Source: Clostridium_AD sp050717635 (GTDB lineage: Bacteria > Bacillota > Clostridia > Clostridiales > Clostridiaceae). From it: DNA of 64,000 bases. Both the position numbers and the translations under genes were made by a program. Under the pieces are notes generated by a model, which saw nothing but the letters and a program-made list of their open reading frames with translations, ran no database searches and was not told the origin of the DNA. The stretch spans positions 75,230-139,229 of the forward strand of contig NZ_JBOITO010000031.1 of NCBI RefSeq assembly GCF_050717635.1, read 5' to 3'. This document shows, piece after piece, positions 18,320-27,600 of the stretch; the first letter of the stretch is position 1; each line of letters begins with the position of its first letter.

Positions 18320-19060
18320 TTAAAACGTTACATTGAAAATTGTTAAATCTGCTTTAACTGGAGTTGTGGAATAACCTATGGTTCCAGCTGTTCCATTTAC
18401 AAGTTGTAAGGTTAAAGGTAATGAACCTGCAAGAACTTCAATTAATGCATTTCCACTAATCTGTCCCACATCGATAGGAGTTGAAGCTTGTATATTATCT
18501 CCTGCCGATGTTGTAACTGCAAATGTGACAAATGTATCTCCTGCTATTCCATCTGCGGCTACCCACCAATCGATATAATATACTCCTGCTTGTGTAATTG
18601 TTACTGTACCTGCTGCATAAGATAAAAATAGTGATAAAGGACTTACTATTGTATCAAACAGAATTGGTGCTCCTGAAACCACTGTTGTTGGTGCCGTTCC
18701 TTGTAACTGAACTTGCAGACCTCTTATCTGCGTTACAAAACCTGTTGCACCTGTTGCTCCTGTTGGCCCTGTTGCTCCTGCCCCTGTTGCTCCTGCCCCA
18801 GTTGCTCCCGTTGCTCCTGGATCTCCCGTTGCTCCCGTTGCTCCTGTTGCTCCTGTTGCACCTGTTGTTCCTGTTGCTCCTGTTGTTCCTGCACCAGTTG
18901 CTCCTGTTGCTCCTGTTACTCCTGTATTTCCTGTTGCTCCTGTTGCTCCCGTTCCTGGTCCAGTTACTCCAGTTGCTCCCGTTGCTCCTGTTGCTCCCGT
19001 AGCTCCCGTTACTCCCCCTCCGATTGTGAATGGAGGTATAATATTACTACAAATACTCAT
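18320..19060 (-). CDS. Small BclA-like collagen protein with C-terminal C1q-like head
   Basis: 246 aa in classical BclA order. A short leader (MSICSNIIPPFTIGGG) is followed by collagen triplets at residues ~17-110 (GATGATGATG, with GAG, GPG and GDP variants), then a C1q/TNF-like beta domain at ~111-246 (QVQLQGTAPTTVVSGAPILF, GVYYIDWWVAADGIAG, VKADLTIFNVTF). The leader's IPPFT resembles the IPPFTLPTG segment of the B. anthracis BclA exosporium-targeting leader (from memory). ATG at 19060 has a GAGGTG ribosome binding site. Family role: trimeric spore-surface glycoprotein. It is the intact relative of the decayed fragment at 14854-14978. Confidence 0.88.
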   Translation of the reverse strand: MSICSNIIPPFTIGGGVTGATGATGATGATGVTGPGTGATGATGNTGVTGATGATGAGTTGATGTTGATGATGATGATGDPGATGATGAGATGAGATGPTGATGATGFVTQIRGLQVQLQGTAPTTVVSGAPILFDTIVSPLSLFLSYAAGTVTITQAGVYYIDWWVAADGIAGDTFVTFAVTTSAGDNIQASTPIDVGQISGNALIEVLAGSLPLTLQLVNGTAGTIGYSTTPVKADLTIFNVTF

Positions 19061-19318
19061 TTAAATTCACCTCAACTAATATATTTTTAATACTTGTAAT
19101 TTACATTTAATGTTCTATTCCAATAATATATTATGAATTTGTTGTATCTAATGCTACAACTTATTTGTCTCACCTGAAGAACATTTTTATTTGTAATGAT
19201 AATAGTGATATAAAATTAATAAAATTCATATTTTATATGAAATATTGAGAATTTTATTAATACAATAGAAGTAAGCATGAAATCAATTATTAGATTTGTT
19301 TATAGAAGGGAGGATGTC
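19061..19318. other. Divergent intergenic region
   Basis: 258 bases between the 246-aa collagen gene and the cysteine desulfurase. CATAATAT on the minus strand and CATATTTT on the plus strand resemble -10 boxes of sporulation sigma factors, but neither has an AC at the expected spacing. No RNA gene or hairpin was recognised. Confidence 0.4.
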
Positions 19319-20455
19319 ATGATATATTTAGATAACGCAGCAACTAGTTTTCCTAAACCAAATCAAGTTTACGACGAGATAATTAATTGCATGAAAAATT
19401 ATTGTGCAAATCCAGGGCGAAGCTCTCATAATATGGCTATTGAAAGTGATATGAAAATTATGGAAGCAAGAGAATCAATAGCTAGACTTTTTAACATTGA
19501 AAATCCACTAAATATTATCTTTACAAAAAATGCTACTGAAGCACTTAACATTGGAATAAAAGGCTTACTGAAAAGTGGAGATCATGTTATAAGTACTTGT
19601 ATTGAACACAATTCCGTGCTGAGACCATTAAATACAATGAGTAAAAATAATGTTGAAGTTACCTTTTTAAATATAAGTAAGGACGGATATTTAGATATTG
19701 ATGAGTTAAAAAAATATATAAAACTAGAAACAAAGGCTATAATCATAAATCATGCTTCAAACGTTTTAGGAACTGTACAAGATATTAATGCTATAGGACA
19801 TATAGCAAAAGATCATGGTATAATATTCATGGTGGACGCATCACAAAGTGCTGGAAATATCAAAATAGACGTTACAGCCGATAATATAGACATTATGGCC
19901 TTTCCTGGTCATAAAAGTCTCTTAGGGCCTCAAGGTACTGGAGGTTTGTATGTTAATGGCGCTATTAATCTCAATAAATATACTGAGGGTGGCACCGGAA
20001 GTAACTCAAATTCAATGGAACAACCCGACTTCTTACCCGATAAGTTCGAAAGTGGTACACTAAATACACCTGGACTTGTAGGTCTATGCGAGGGTGTGAA
20101 ATTTATAGAAAAAACAGGAGTTGAATCCATTCATAATCATGAAATGAGTTTATTACAATGCTTATTCGAGGAGTTAAATAAATTGAGATTCATTAAAATT
20201 TACGGACCAAACAATTGTAAAAATAGATGTAGTGTAGTTTCATTAAATATTGAAGGATTTGAAAGTTCTGAAGTAGGTTATCTTTTGAATGAACATGGTA
20301 TAGCTGTAAGAACAGGATACCATTGTGCTCCATTAATTCACAGTATAATAAATACAAAAAATATGGGAACAGTTAGAATTAGTCCAGGTTACTTTAATAC
20401 TTTTAGTGATATATACGCTTTAGTAGCTTCAATTAAATACATCTATAATAGTTAA
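19319..20455 (+). CDS. Class V aminotransferase, cysteine desulfurase family
   Basis: 378 aa. PLP enzyme of the SufS/Csd type that takes sulfur from cysteine, or selenium from selenocysteine. Seen: MIYLDNAATSFPKPNQVYDE, CANPGRSSHNMA, FTKNATEALNIGIKG, HNSVLRPL, the PLP lysine in FPGHKSLLGPQGTGG, and the active-site cysteine in RTGYHCAPLIH. Length and motifs fit the subfamily described in Enterococcus (EF2568), which tends to occur in selenium-using genomes (from memory). I chose ATG at 19319 because GGGAGG lies 6 bases upstream and MIYLDNAATS is the canonical beginning. No scaffold or sufU gene is adjacent. Its place inside a spore locus is odd. Confidence 0.88.
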   Translation: MIYLDNAATSFPKPNQVYDEIINCMKNYCANPGRSSHNMAIESDMKIMEARESIARLFNIENPLNIIFTKNATEALNIGIKGLLKSGDHVISTCIEHNSVLRPLNTMSKNNVEVTFLNISKDGYLDIDELKKYIKLETKAIIINHASNVLGTVQDINAIGHIAKDHGIIFMVDASQSAGNIKIDVTADNIDIMAFPGHKSLLGPQGTGGLYVNGAINLNKYTEGGTGSNSNSMEQPDFLPDKFESGTLNTPGLVGLCEGVKFIEKTGVESIHNHEMSLLQCLFEELNKLRFIKIYGPNNCKNRCSVVSLNIEGFESSEVGYLLNEHGIAVRTGYHCAPLIHSIINTKNMGTVRISPGYFNTFSDIYALVASIKYIYNS

Positions 20456-20456
20456 T

Positions 20457-20483
20457 AAAGCATGGGTTATCTCTCCCATGCTT
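20457..20483. terminator. Bidirectional terminator
   Basis: AAAGCATGGG and CCCATGCTTT form a 10-bp stem with a 7-base loop between convergent genes. TTATTATTTATT follows on the plus strand and AATTATTAACTA-type sequence on the minus. Confidence 0.85.
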
Positions 20484-20489
20484 TATTAT

Positions 20490-22061
20490 TTATTGTTGCC
20501 CAAATAACTTTTTAAATAACGAGGTATTTTTTTCATTTGTCATTTCAACTATTTCATCTTCACGAAGACCAATTTTTGAATTCAAGCCTTCAATAATCCT
20601 ATTTAAATTTGTTATCATTATTTTATATCCATCAATTTCATTTTGCATTGCAGCATTTTTTGTAATTTGACCTTCAGCATTGTTATTATTATTTTTACTT
20701 AATTCCATTAACTCTGCTTCCTTTTGGATCATTATTTTCTCTAATTCATGAATTTGCGTTTCCTTTGAGATCAGTGTTTCTTGCAGTAAACTTATATCCT
20801 TATATAGCTGTGATTTCTGGTCTTCTTCTTGAAGATAATTTTTTTCCAAAATACTTATTTTATTATTAAGTAAAACTACTTTATTTTTTTCTTCCTTAAT
20901 AATGTAATTTAATTGATTAATTAATTGATCCTTTTTTATCAACTTAATTTCTATGCTTGCCACATTTTCTTCAGTATTGCTTGGAATACTTTCCTGTACA
21001 GTATTAGTGTTAAAATGGTTACTTAATTTGTTTTGCTCTGCCAAAGTATGTTTGTAATTAAAAAAGTTGTTTGGAAGAATTGTTAAAACTCCTCCATCTT
21101 GCACATATAATTCATTTGAAATGCATTGCCTATCTGCCAATATCTCAATAAATGCTGATTTTATAATATTTATAGATTTTAGGCCTTCACTTTTTATTGG
21201 ACTAATGCTATCACCCATACCACTCGTATAATAAGTATAAATACAATTATTGGAAATCCAAAAACCATAGGTGATATTACCTTCTTTAAAAAACGCGCAG
21301 GAAGTCAAATTATTGCTTTCAGATATCTTTGTATGCTCAGGGTTTGATATATAATTTCTAACATTATATAGTGCACTAGTTTGACCATTATTTTTAATAT
21401 ATAAAATATTAAGTTTATTATTAACTGAGCATAAGGAATAATCAATATAAGGAGAAATATTTTTATCTACATTAAAAAATTTAGACCAGTTGGCACTACT
21501 GTGATTAAGAATTTTATAACCTAATTCATATTTATTAACAAGCTTTTGATACATAATACAAATAGTATTATCCTCTAGTGCGTGTACTACAAATTGATTA
21601 ACATGATTAACATTTGTAGTATCAATAAGAACTGGCGACGAAACCACCAGATCTTTATTTAAAGTTAATGTCTGATAAAACAGTGTTCTAATATTATCAT
21701 GTGACTGTAATATGCTGTAAAAAATTTGGATTTTTCCAGAGACATACATAGTTTTAAAGTGTATATCACTTACACTATTAACCTTCTTATGAAGAATAGA
21801 GTGTTCTGTCCATTCATTCCCGGAATAAACTTTTAAAAGTAAATTACCAGAAGATGATTGATAAATAATACATATCCTGTTGTCTGGCAATATAAGCGCA
21901 GAAAATGACTTTGAGGCATTTTTTACTAATATATTGTAGTTAGTCCATGAATTCTTTTCAAACGTTCTATATATTATCCCAAAATTATCTTTGAATGTAA
22001 AATTCCAAAGAGTTCCATCTGTCTGCTTAATTATATAAAAATTCTTTGATTCTAACACCAC
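20490..22061 (-). CDS. Unrecognised protein: beta-propeller-like N-terminal part plus coiled coil
   Basis: 523 aa, start GTG at 22061 (a second GTG follows at once) with GGAG 6 bases upstream. I do not recognise a named family. Residues ~1-330 repeat a pattern of short strands with phrases such as NRICIIYQSSSGNLLLKVYS, NTICIMYQKLVNKYELGYKI, NKLNILYIKN and ITYGFWISNN, spaced about 45-50 residues apart. This suggests a bladed propeller, as in sialidase or lectin folds. Residues ~370-505 are heptad-rich with many K/E/L (LIKKDQLINQLNYIIKEEKN, LLQETLISKETQIHELEKI) and look like a long coiled coil. No signal peptide or membrane segment. Lying between spore-surface genes, it may be a coat or exosporium scaffold or lectin (inference). 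Confidence 0.6.
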   Translation of the reverse strand: MVLESKNFYIIKQTDGTLWNFTFKDNFGIIYRTFEKNSWTNYNILVKNASKSFSALILPDNRICIIYQSSSGNLLLKVYSGNEWTEHSILHKKVNSVSDIHFKTMYVSGKIQIFYSILQSHDNIRTLFYQTLTLNKDLVVSSPVLIDTTNVNHVNQFVVHALEDNTICIMYQKLVNKYELGYKILNHSSANWSKFFNVDKNISPYIDYSLCSVNNKLNILYIKNNGQTSALYNVRNYISNPEHTKISESNNLTSCAFFKEGNITYGFWISNNCIYTYYTSGMGDSISPIKSEGLKSINIIKSAFIEILADRQCISNELYVQDGGVLTILPNNFFNYKHTLAEQNKLSNHFNTNTVQESIPSNTEENVASIEIKLIKKDQLINQLNYIIKEEKNKVVLLNNKISILEKNYLQEEDQKSQLYKDISLLQETLISKETQIHELEKIMIQKEAELMELSKNNNNNAEGQITKNAAMQNEIDGYKIMITNLNRIIEGLNSKIGLREDEIVEMTNEKNTSLFKKLFGQQ

Positions 22062-22156
22062 AAACCACTCCTTATATACTAATTCCTATTTATAAGTTTA
22101 TTCGAGGTCAACACCTTTTATGAGTTAAAATACTGATTTTTTTCTTTTTATTCAGT

Positions 22157-22182
22157 ACATCTTTTTTAAAAATACATACTAT
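22157..22182 (+). promoter_or_regulatory. Sigma-K-like promoter box for the first Cys-rich paralogue
   Basis: AC at 22157-22158, 16 bases, CATACTAT at 22175-22182. The extended core ACATACTATGNTA is shared with the box at 23224-23249. Confidence 0.6.
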
Positions 22183-22237
22183 GATAGTGAAAAGAATTAC
22201 TTATAGTAATGATTATTTTTATAGAGGAGGATATTGT

Positions 22238-23116
22238 ATGGAAGGAAATTTAGAACGCAGTTATGTTGAGCCAAAACAAGTACTTTCTGAAGAATGTATT
22301 ATTGCGTCAAAAATATACGGAAAATGCAGACAACAAGACTGCTTAAGACCCGATTTTGTATTACCAGAACCCGGTGTGGAGTCAATTCCTATTGCCGGAT
22401 CCAGATCAGGAGAAGTTGCTAATATTATATCTATAGGAGGGACAGTTTTAACTACACCTATAACCCCTAACAGTTTAATATCATTTCCCCAAAATTTAGT
22501 TAACTATGGAAAAATAGTTAATGGAGGTGTCATAATTTCTGGGATTGAACTACTACCTCCTGAAAAACAGGAACATCTTTTTTCATCCGAAGGCTACTGG
22601 AAAGTTACAATCGTATACCAGTTCTCTTACAAATTACAATTGATAGGATATGCAGGAACACCTTTAGTAATAGGATTATCAACAGATCCACCTGGACCAA
22701 TACCAACAAAAGATTACATTTGTGCTTATAGCGAGTACGAAAAACAGATTATTTTATTTGGTGGAATTGGAAACTCAGATATTTATCTTGCCAGTACACT
22801 ATATTCAAATAACGGACCGTACAATTACCAAAACGCACCTTATGTAGATGTTCAAGCTAAAGCAGTTCCTTTAGCTGTAAACCTTGGAATTTATGTTGAT
22901 CCATGTTCAGAACAGTTTCCATGTCCAGATAATACTATAGGCGTTACTATCGGACTCTTCACAATAATTAAACTTTTTAGGCTTGTTAACATTACAGTTC
23001 AAAGTGAAGGAAATTGTGATATACCTCTTTGTGATCCAATATTACCTGGTGATCCATGCTCATTCTTTAATGAAATTCCATTCCCATTTGATGATTTTGA
23101 CCCACCAACTATTTAA
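22238..23116 (+). CDS. Cys-rich spore-locus protein, paralogue 1
   Basis: 292 aa. ATG at 22238 is chosen: AGAGGAGG precedes it, and the position matches the start of its paralogue; an upstream in-frame ATG at 22181 lies inside the promoter box. No signal peptide. Conserved features shared with paralogue 2: EECIIASKIYGKCRQQDCLR near the N terminus, IISIGGTVLTTPI, YWKVTIVYQFSYKLQLIG, VIGLSTDPPGPIPTKD, FPCPDNTIGVTIGLFTIIKL, and an acidic/aromatic tail with CDIPLCDPILPGDPC and PFPFDDFDPPT. KCRQQDC also occurs, from memory, in clostridial DUF3794/SPOCS-type spore proteins, but I cannot assign that family. Probably a disulfide-cross-linked outer spore-layer protein (inference). Confidence 0.7.
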   Translation: MEGNLERSYVEPKQVLSEECIIASKIYGKCRQQDCLRPDFVLPEPGVESIPIAGSRSGEVANIISIGGTVLTTPITPNSLISFPQNLVNYGKIVNGGVIISGIELLPPEKQEHLFSSEGYWKVTIVYQFSYKLQLIGYAGTPLVIGLSTDPPGPIPTKDYICAYSEYEKQIILFGGIGNSDIYLASTLYSNNGPYNYQNAPYVDVQAKAVPLAVNLGIYVDPCSEQFPCPDNTIGVTIGLFTIIKLFRLVNITVQSEGNCDIPLCDPILPGDPCSFFNEIPFPFDDFDPPTI

Positions 23117-23142
23117 GCATTAATTTTTTAGGTTATTTGAAA

Positions 23143-23190
23143 AATAAGTAAGAACGTATGGAACTAACTCTCATACTTTCTTACTTATTA
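23143..23190 (+). terminator. Terminator between the Cys-rich paralogues
   Basis: AATAAGTAAGAA-CGTATG pairs with CATAC-TTTCTTACTTATT around an 11-base loop. The AT-rich tail reads ATTAATC. Confidence 0.7.
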
Positions 23191-23223
23191 TTAATCTGGA
23201 ATATTTTCTTTTATTTTGTTTGC

Positions 23224-23249
23224 ACAAAATTTCATGCAATACATACTAT
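23224..23249 (+). promoter_or_regulatory. Sigma-K-like promoter box for the second Cys-rich paralogue
   Basis: AC at 23224-23225, 16 bases, CATACTAT at 23242-23249: same spacing and core as at 22157-22182. Confidence 0.6.
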
Positions 23250-23308
23250 GGTAATGTAAAGACTTACTTACTTGCAATAATAAATATTTTTATAGAGGAG
23301 GATAATAT

Positions 23309-24193
23309 ATGGAAGAAAATTTAGATTATGTTTGCCCAGCACCAACCCCACAGCAGTTACTTTCTGAGGAATGCATCATCGCATCAAAGGTATATGGAAA
23401 ATGTAGGCAACAAGACTGTCTAAGACCTGACTTTTTAGAACCTGAACCAGGAGTAGACTCAATTCCTATTCAAGCGTCCAGATCAGGAGAAACTGCAGAT
23501 ATTATATCTATTGGAGGAACAGTTTTAACTACACCTATAGCTCCAAATGGTCTACTAATATTACCACAGAGTCTTGTTAAATATGGTAAAATAATTGATA
23601 ATAGCGTTATAGTTTCAGAAATACAAATACCACCACCTGATGAAGAACAAACTCTTTTTACATCCGATGGCTACTGGAAAATTACAATAAGATATCAATT
23701 TACTTATAGATTACAATTAATAGGGTATGACGGAACACCTCTAGTAATTGGATTGTCAACAGATCCACCTGGACCAATACCAACAAAAGATTTTATTTGT
23801 GCTTACAGTGAATATGAAAAACAAATAATTCTATTTGGTGGAATTGGAAGTCCAAATGTTTATCTAGCTAGTACATTATTTGCAAATAATGGACCATATG
23901 CATACCAAAATGCACCTTATGTTAATGTTCAGGCTAAAGCATCTCCATTAGCAGTATCCATTGGAACTTATGTAGATCCATGTGTAGAGCAATTCCCTTG
24001 TCCAGATAACATTATAGGAGTTACAATTGGTTTATTTACAATTATTAAACTATTTAGACTAGTTAATTTAACAGTTCTAACTTCCGGAAATTGCGATATA
24101 CCTCTATGTGACCCAATATTACCTGGAGACCCATGTTCATTCTTCAATGAAATTCCATTCCCATTTGATGATTTTGACCCACCAACTGTTTAA
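23309..24193 (+). CDS. Cys-rich spore-locus protein, paralogue 2
   Basis: 294 aa. Clearly a tandem duplicate of the gene at 22238, colinear over the whole length, with the most divergence in the first 20 residues (EENLDYVCPAPTPQQ) and around residues 95-125. All internal cysteines except the extra Cys near residue 8 are shared with paralogue 1. ATG at 23309 follows AGAGGAGG. It has its own promoter box and terminator, so the copies are expressed as separate units under the same control. Function as for paralogue 1. Confidence 0.7.
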   Translation: MEENLDYVCPAPTPQQLLSEECIIASKVYGKCRQQDCLRPDFLEPEPGVDSIPIQASRSGETADIISIGGTVLTTPIAPNGLLILPQSLVKYGKIIDNSVIVSEIQIPPPDEEQTLFTSDGYWKITIRYQFTYRLQLIGYDGTPLVIGLSTDPPGPIPTKDFICAYSEYEKQIILFGGIGSPNVYLASTLFANNGPYAYQNAPYVNVQAKASPLAVSIGTYVDPCVEQFPCPDNIIGVTIGLFTIIKLFRLVNLTVLTSGNCDIPLCDPILPGDPCSFFNEIPFPFDDFDPPTV

Positions 24194-24227
24194 ACACTTT
24201 TTATAGGATTTACATCCTAATGATATT

Positions 24228-24261
24228 AAAGAGGGGCTATTTTAAAATAAATAGCCTCTTT
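24228..24261 (+). terminator. Terminator after paralogue 2
   Basis: AAAGAGGGGCTATT pairs with AATAGCCTCTTT (two bulged G), followed by TTATATTATA. Confidence 0.75.
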
Positions 24262-24311
24262 TTATATTATATTTACAGCTTTTACAATTTTCTATATAAC
24301 TAAGCTATCGC

Positions 24312-24336
24312 ACTTTTATATCAGTTATCATATACT
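24312..24336 (+). promoter_or_regulatory. Sigma-K-like promoter box for the DUF3343-DUF11 operon
   Basis: AC at 24312-24313, 15 bases, CATATACT at 24329-24336, 37 bases before the ATG of the 86-aa gene. Confidence 0.5.
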
Positions 24337-24373
24337 ATACTAAATTTATAATTAAGAAAGGAGCTATATCCTT

Positions 24374-24634
24374 ATGGAGGAGTTTTATATAATAGTCTTA
24401 AATTCTTCTAGTATTAGTGTCCATTTATTTAAACTATTAAAAGATAAAAAATTAGATGTAGCCATAATGTCAACGCCCTGTACAATAAGCGCAGGCTGTT
24501 CACGATCTATTAAAGTAAAAGAAAACGACATTGAAATTGTAAAACAAGACATAATAAATAATAAAATTAATATAAAGGGAATATATAAAAAGATTTATAG
24601 AGGACGTGTATTTTTTTACCTAAAGGTTCAATAA
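24374..24634 (+). CDS. DUF3343 family small protein (putative Se/S carrier-like)
   Basis: 86 aa. MEEFYIIVLNSSSISVHLFK, then LDVAIMSTPCTISAGCSRSI: the pattern of DUF3343, with the S/T-P-x-x-I-S-x-G-C-x-x-S loop. Some members are fused or linked to YedF/SirA-like proteins and called putative Se/S carriers. Both Cys of the loop are present. GGAG lies 10 bases before ATG. It is 27 bases upstream of the giant DUF11 gene, so the two are co-transcribed. With the desulfurase at 19319 it forms a possible sulfur/selenium pair inside the spore locus (inference). Confidence 0.7.
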   Translation: MEEFYIIVLNSSSISVHLFKLLKDKKLDVAIMSTPCTISAGCSRSIKVKENDIEIVKQDIINNKINIKGIYKKIYRGRVFFYLKVQ

Positions 24635-24661
24635 ATGAAAATAATAAAATGAGGTGATCAT

Positions 24662-27600
24662 ATGCCTATATCTACTTCAGACTTTACTGCCAGTATATCC
24701 CCAAACCCAATAAGCGTAGTTATTGGAATGACTAGCAATATAAATTTATCCTTTTCTAACACAAGCTTAATCGAAAGAGGTTATAATTTAACAACAGTTT
24801 TAACTCTTCCTGATGGTGTCTCCTATTCAGGAGGACTTATTCCCCCAACATCTATTGTTGATGGACCCGGTGGAACCCTTATCCTTACATGGATTAATAT
24901 AAAAGATTTGGCACCTAATGAGATTGGATACATCCTTGGAGTTACTTTAAAAGCAGATGAATATTTTAGAGTTAGTGGGCTTCCAGTACCTTTTGATATA
25001 CCACTTGTAAGCGTTGACCTTGAAGGAACAGTGGATACTCTTCCAAGGGGTAATGATGACCCTGGGAACGTCAAAATAACTAAAAATGATTCTGCTAATT
25101 TTATACCACTTAGATATAGTCTTACAAAATCCGCTCCCGGTAAAATACCAAAAGGTGCAGGGCTTTTAATTCCTCCAACATCTCCCCTTTGGCCTTATCA
25201 ATATACATTAACAATTATGAATAATAGTTTGCTACCTTCTACAGTTACTTTAATTGATAACCTTCCAAATGGAGTAAGATATCTTGGAGGACTTTCAGTA
25301 GTTGGACCAGACAGTGTGACACTTTCTACTCCTACAGTGACTATTCCTTCTATAGGTCCTGGATGTCAAAATTTTGTAACTATAGATTGGGGTTCTGTAC
25401 TATTATCACCGTCTAGTGAAAATATAATTGTATTTAATGCAGCTGTCTGGGATAACTATACAGTTGGCTGTGTTGAGAACAGTGGATCTAAAATCCCTCA
25501 TATGGCCGCACTTCAGAATGTTTCCACGTTAAACGGCTTGTCAGGACCAGTTCAAGGTATAGCTACCACTAATGCCATGGATACAACTATAGATAAAAGC
25601 GCAAGTCCCTCACCTGTTACAGATGTAGCTGTGACCAATAATTATACATTGACCTATAGAATTAACCAATATGATAATGTAGAAAATGTTATTATAACAG
25701 ATACCATAAGTGATGGTCAGACTTATAATGTAGGCTCTGCGTCTTTAATACCTGTTAATCCAAATCCACCAAGAAATATTGATGGTACAACAACCTTATC
25801 CTGGAACCTAGGAACACTAACTACTGGTACAACTGGTAGTATTACTTTTGATACTACAACAAGCACTAATTACTTCTCAGGAGAGCCTGTTGTTGCTGCA
25901 GATGGACTAAGCAACGATGTTATTATTAATGGAATAAATCAGACCACTTTAACACCTACACCGGATAGTTCTAGTGCAAGTTTAGAAATAATCGTATCAA
26001 GTATTGTAAAAGAATTAATTGGCTATTTTTACAAAGATGGAAGCCCAAAAACAATTAATGTTGCTGCTCCCTACGACCGAGTAGAATTTAAAATCACTTA
26101 TAGTGCTGTAGGAATAACTGCTGAGCAACGAGATATCGAAATAGACGAATATGCACCACCAAATATGGGACCACTGACTGCTTTACTCCCTGTAACCTAT
26201 GGAGGAACCCTTGGAACTGGGCCTTTCCCACTAGTTACTGTAGCACCAAACGGATTAAGATGGACCTTAGGCACAGTGCCTGGTAACACTTTGTGGACTG
26301 CTGATTTTACTATTCCTGTTCAAAATATAGATTTTGTAGGTACAAGTAACAACCTTGCTAAGCTTGCAGGTATCAATACAGATGGATTTGCTTATAGCCG
26401 TCGCGATCAAGTGGAGGTAGACTTTGGTCATCCAAATATAACCTTTGCTAAAACAGTTGCCGGTCCTGATGTAAATGCTATAAAGGCTGGCGAAACCTAT
26501 ACCTATTCAATTACAATATCAAATCCACAAAACTTAGAAGGCAATGTAACAGATGCTTTTGAGATGGATTTAACAGATATAATACCTACTGGGCTTACCT
26601 ATACAGGTACCTCAAGTGTTACAGGAACAGGAACTTTTACTACACCTGTGTTTGTAGGTCAAAATGTATCCATGACAATCCTTAAACTTGCTCCTGATGA
26701 AAGTTTAACTTTAAACTATGATGTATTGATTACGCCTCTTGTTGCTAGTGGGCAAAGTTACATCAATAGTGCGGAACTTCCAAGACCTTATTCACAACCT
26801 GATAGATCATACCAATTTCCAGGTTTACCTTTTACAGATTCCACTACACTAAAAGCTTTAGGAGTTACAATGACAAAATTAGTATCTCCCCCATCTGCTA
26901 AAATAGGAGACTCAGTGACTTATTTACTTCAGGTAACAGTCCCTCTTGGCACTACTGCTTATAACGTTCAAGTTGTAGATACCTTTCCTATCGCTACACA
27001 AACCTATTTAGGAAATGCTACTGTGGATGGAAATCCTGTATTACCACTTGTTGCTTTAGGTACTGTAACCTTTCCTACCATACCTTCTGTTGATGCAACA
27101 GCTGCAGCTGTTACTATACTTTATGCTTTTGATGTAAGAGTTGTAAATGGAACTCAAGTTCCGCCTTATATTGAAAATCAGACTGATAATGCCACTGTAA
27201 ATTGGGATCTTGATAATATAGGAACTCCTGCTGTACCTTTTAGTACTTCAGCTATTCTTCAAGTAAGAACTCCAAACCTTGTTGGAACAAAACAGCAAAG
27301 GAACGCCACAACTGGAGGTACTTTTACATCTGGAAATGTAAACTATAGTATAGGTGATATTATTGAGTACAGGATTACTTTAAATAACACTGGAGCTGAA
27401 GCTGCTTATAATTCAGTTTTAACCGATATACTAAATCCACTATTATCCTTTGTGCCAGGCTTTATTACTATCCCTGTCGGTACAACGGCATCTTTCGCAC
27501 CAAATACTGTTACCTGGAATATACCGCTTCTACTAGCAGGTAATAATACTACAATTTTATTTGGTGTAACTACACTAGCTGGAATAGGGTCTGATGGTAG

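Noticed and set aside
18598..19090. Leu-rich and Cys-rich open frames opposite the 246-aa collagen gene
   Set aside because: Low-complexity shadows of the GAT repeat in other frames; no start signals.
22181..22237. Extra 19 residues at the start of the first Cys-rich paralogue
   Set aside because: The upstream ATG lies in the promoter box and is absent from the paralogue; the later ATG has a strong ribosome binding site.
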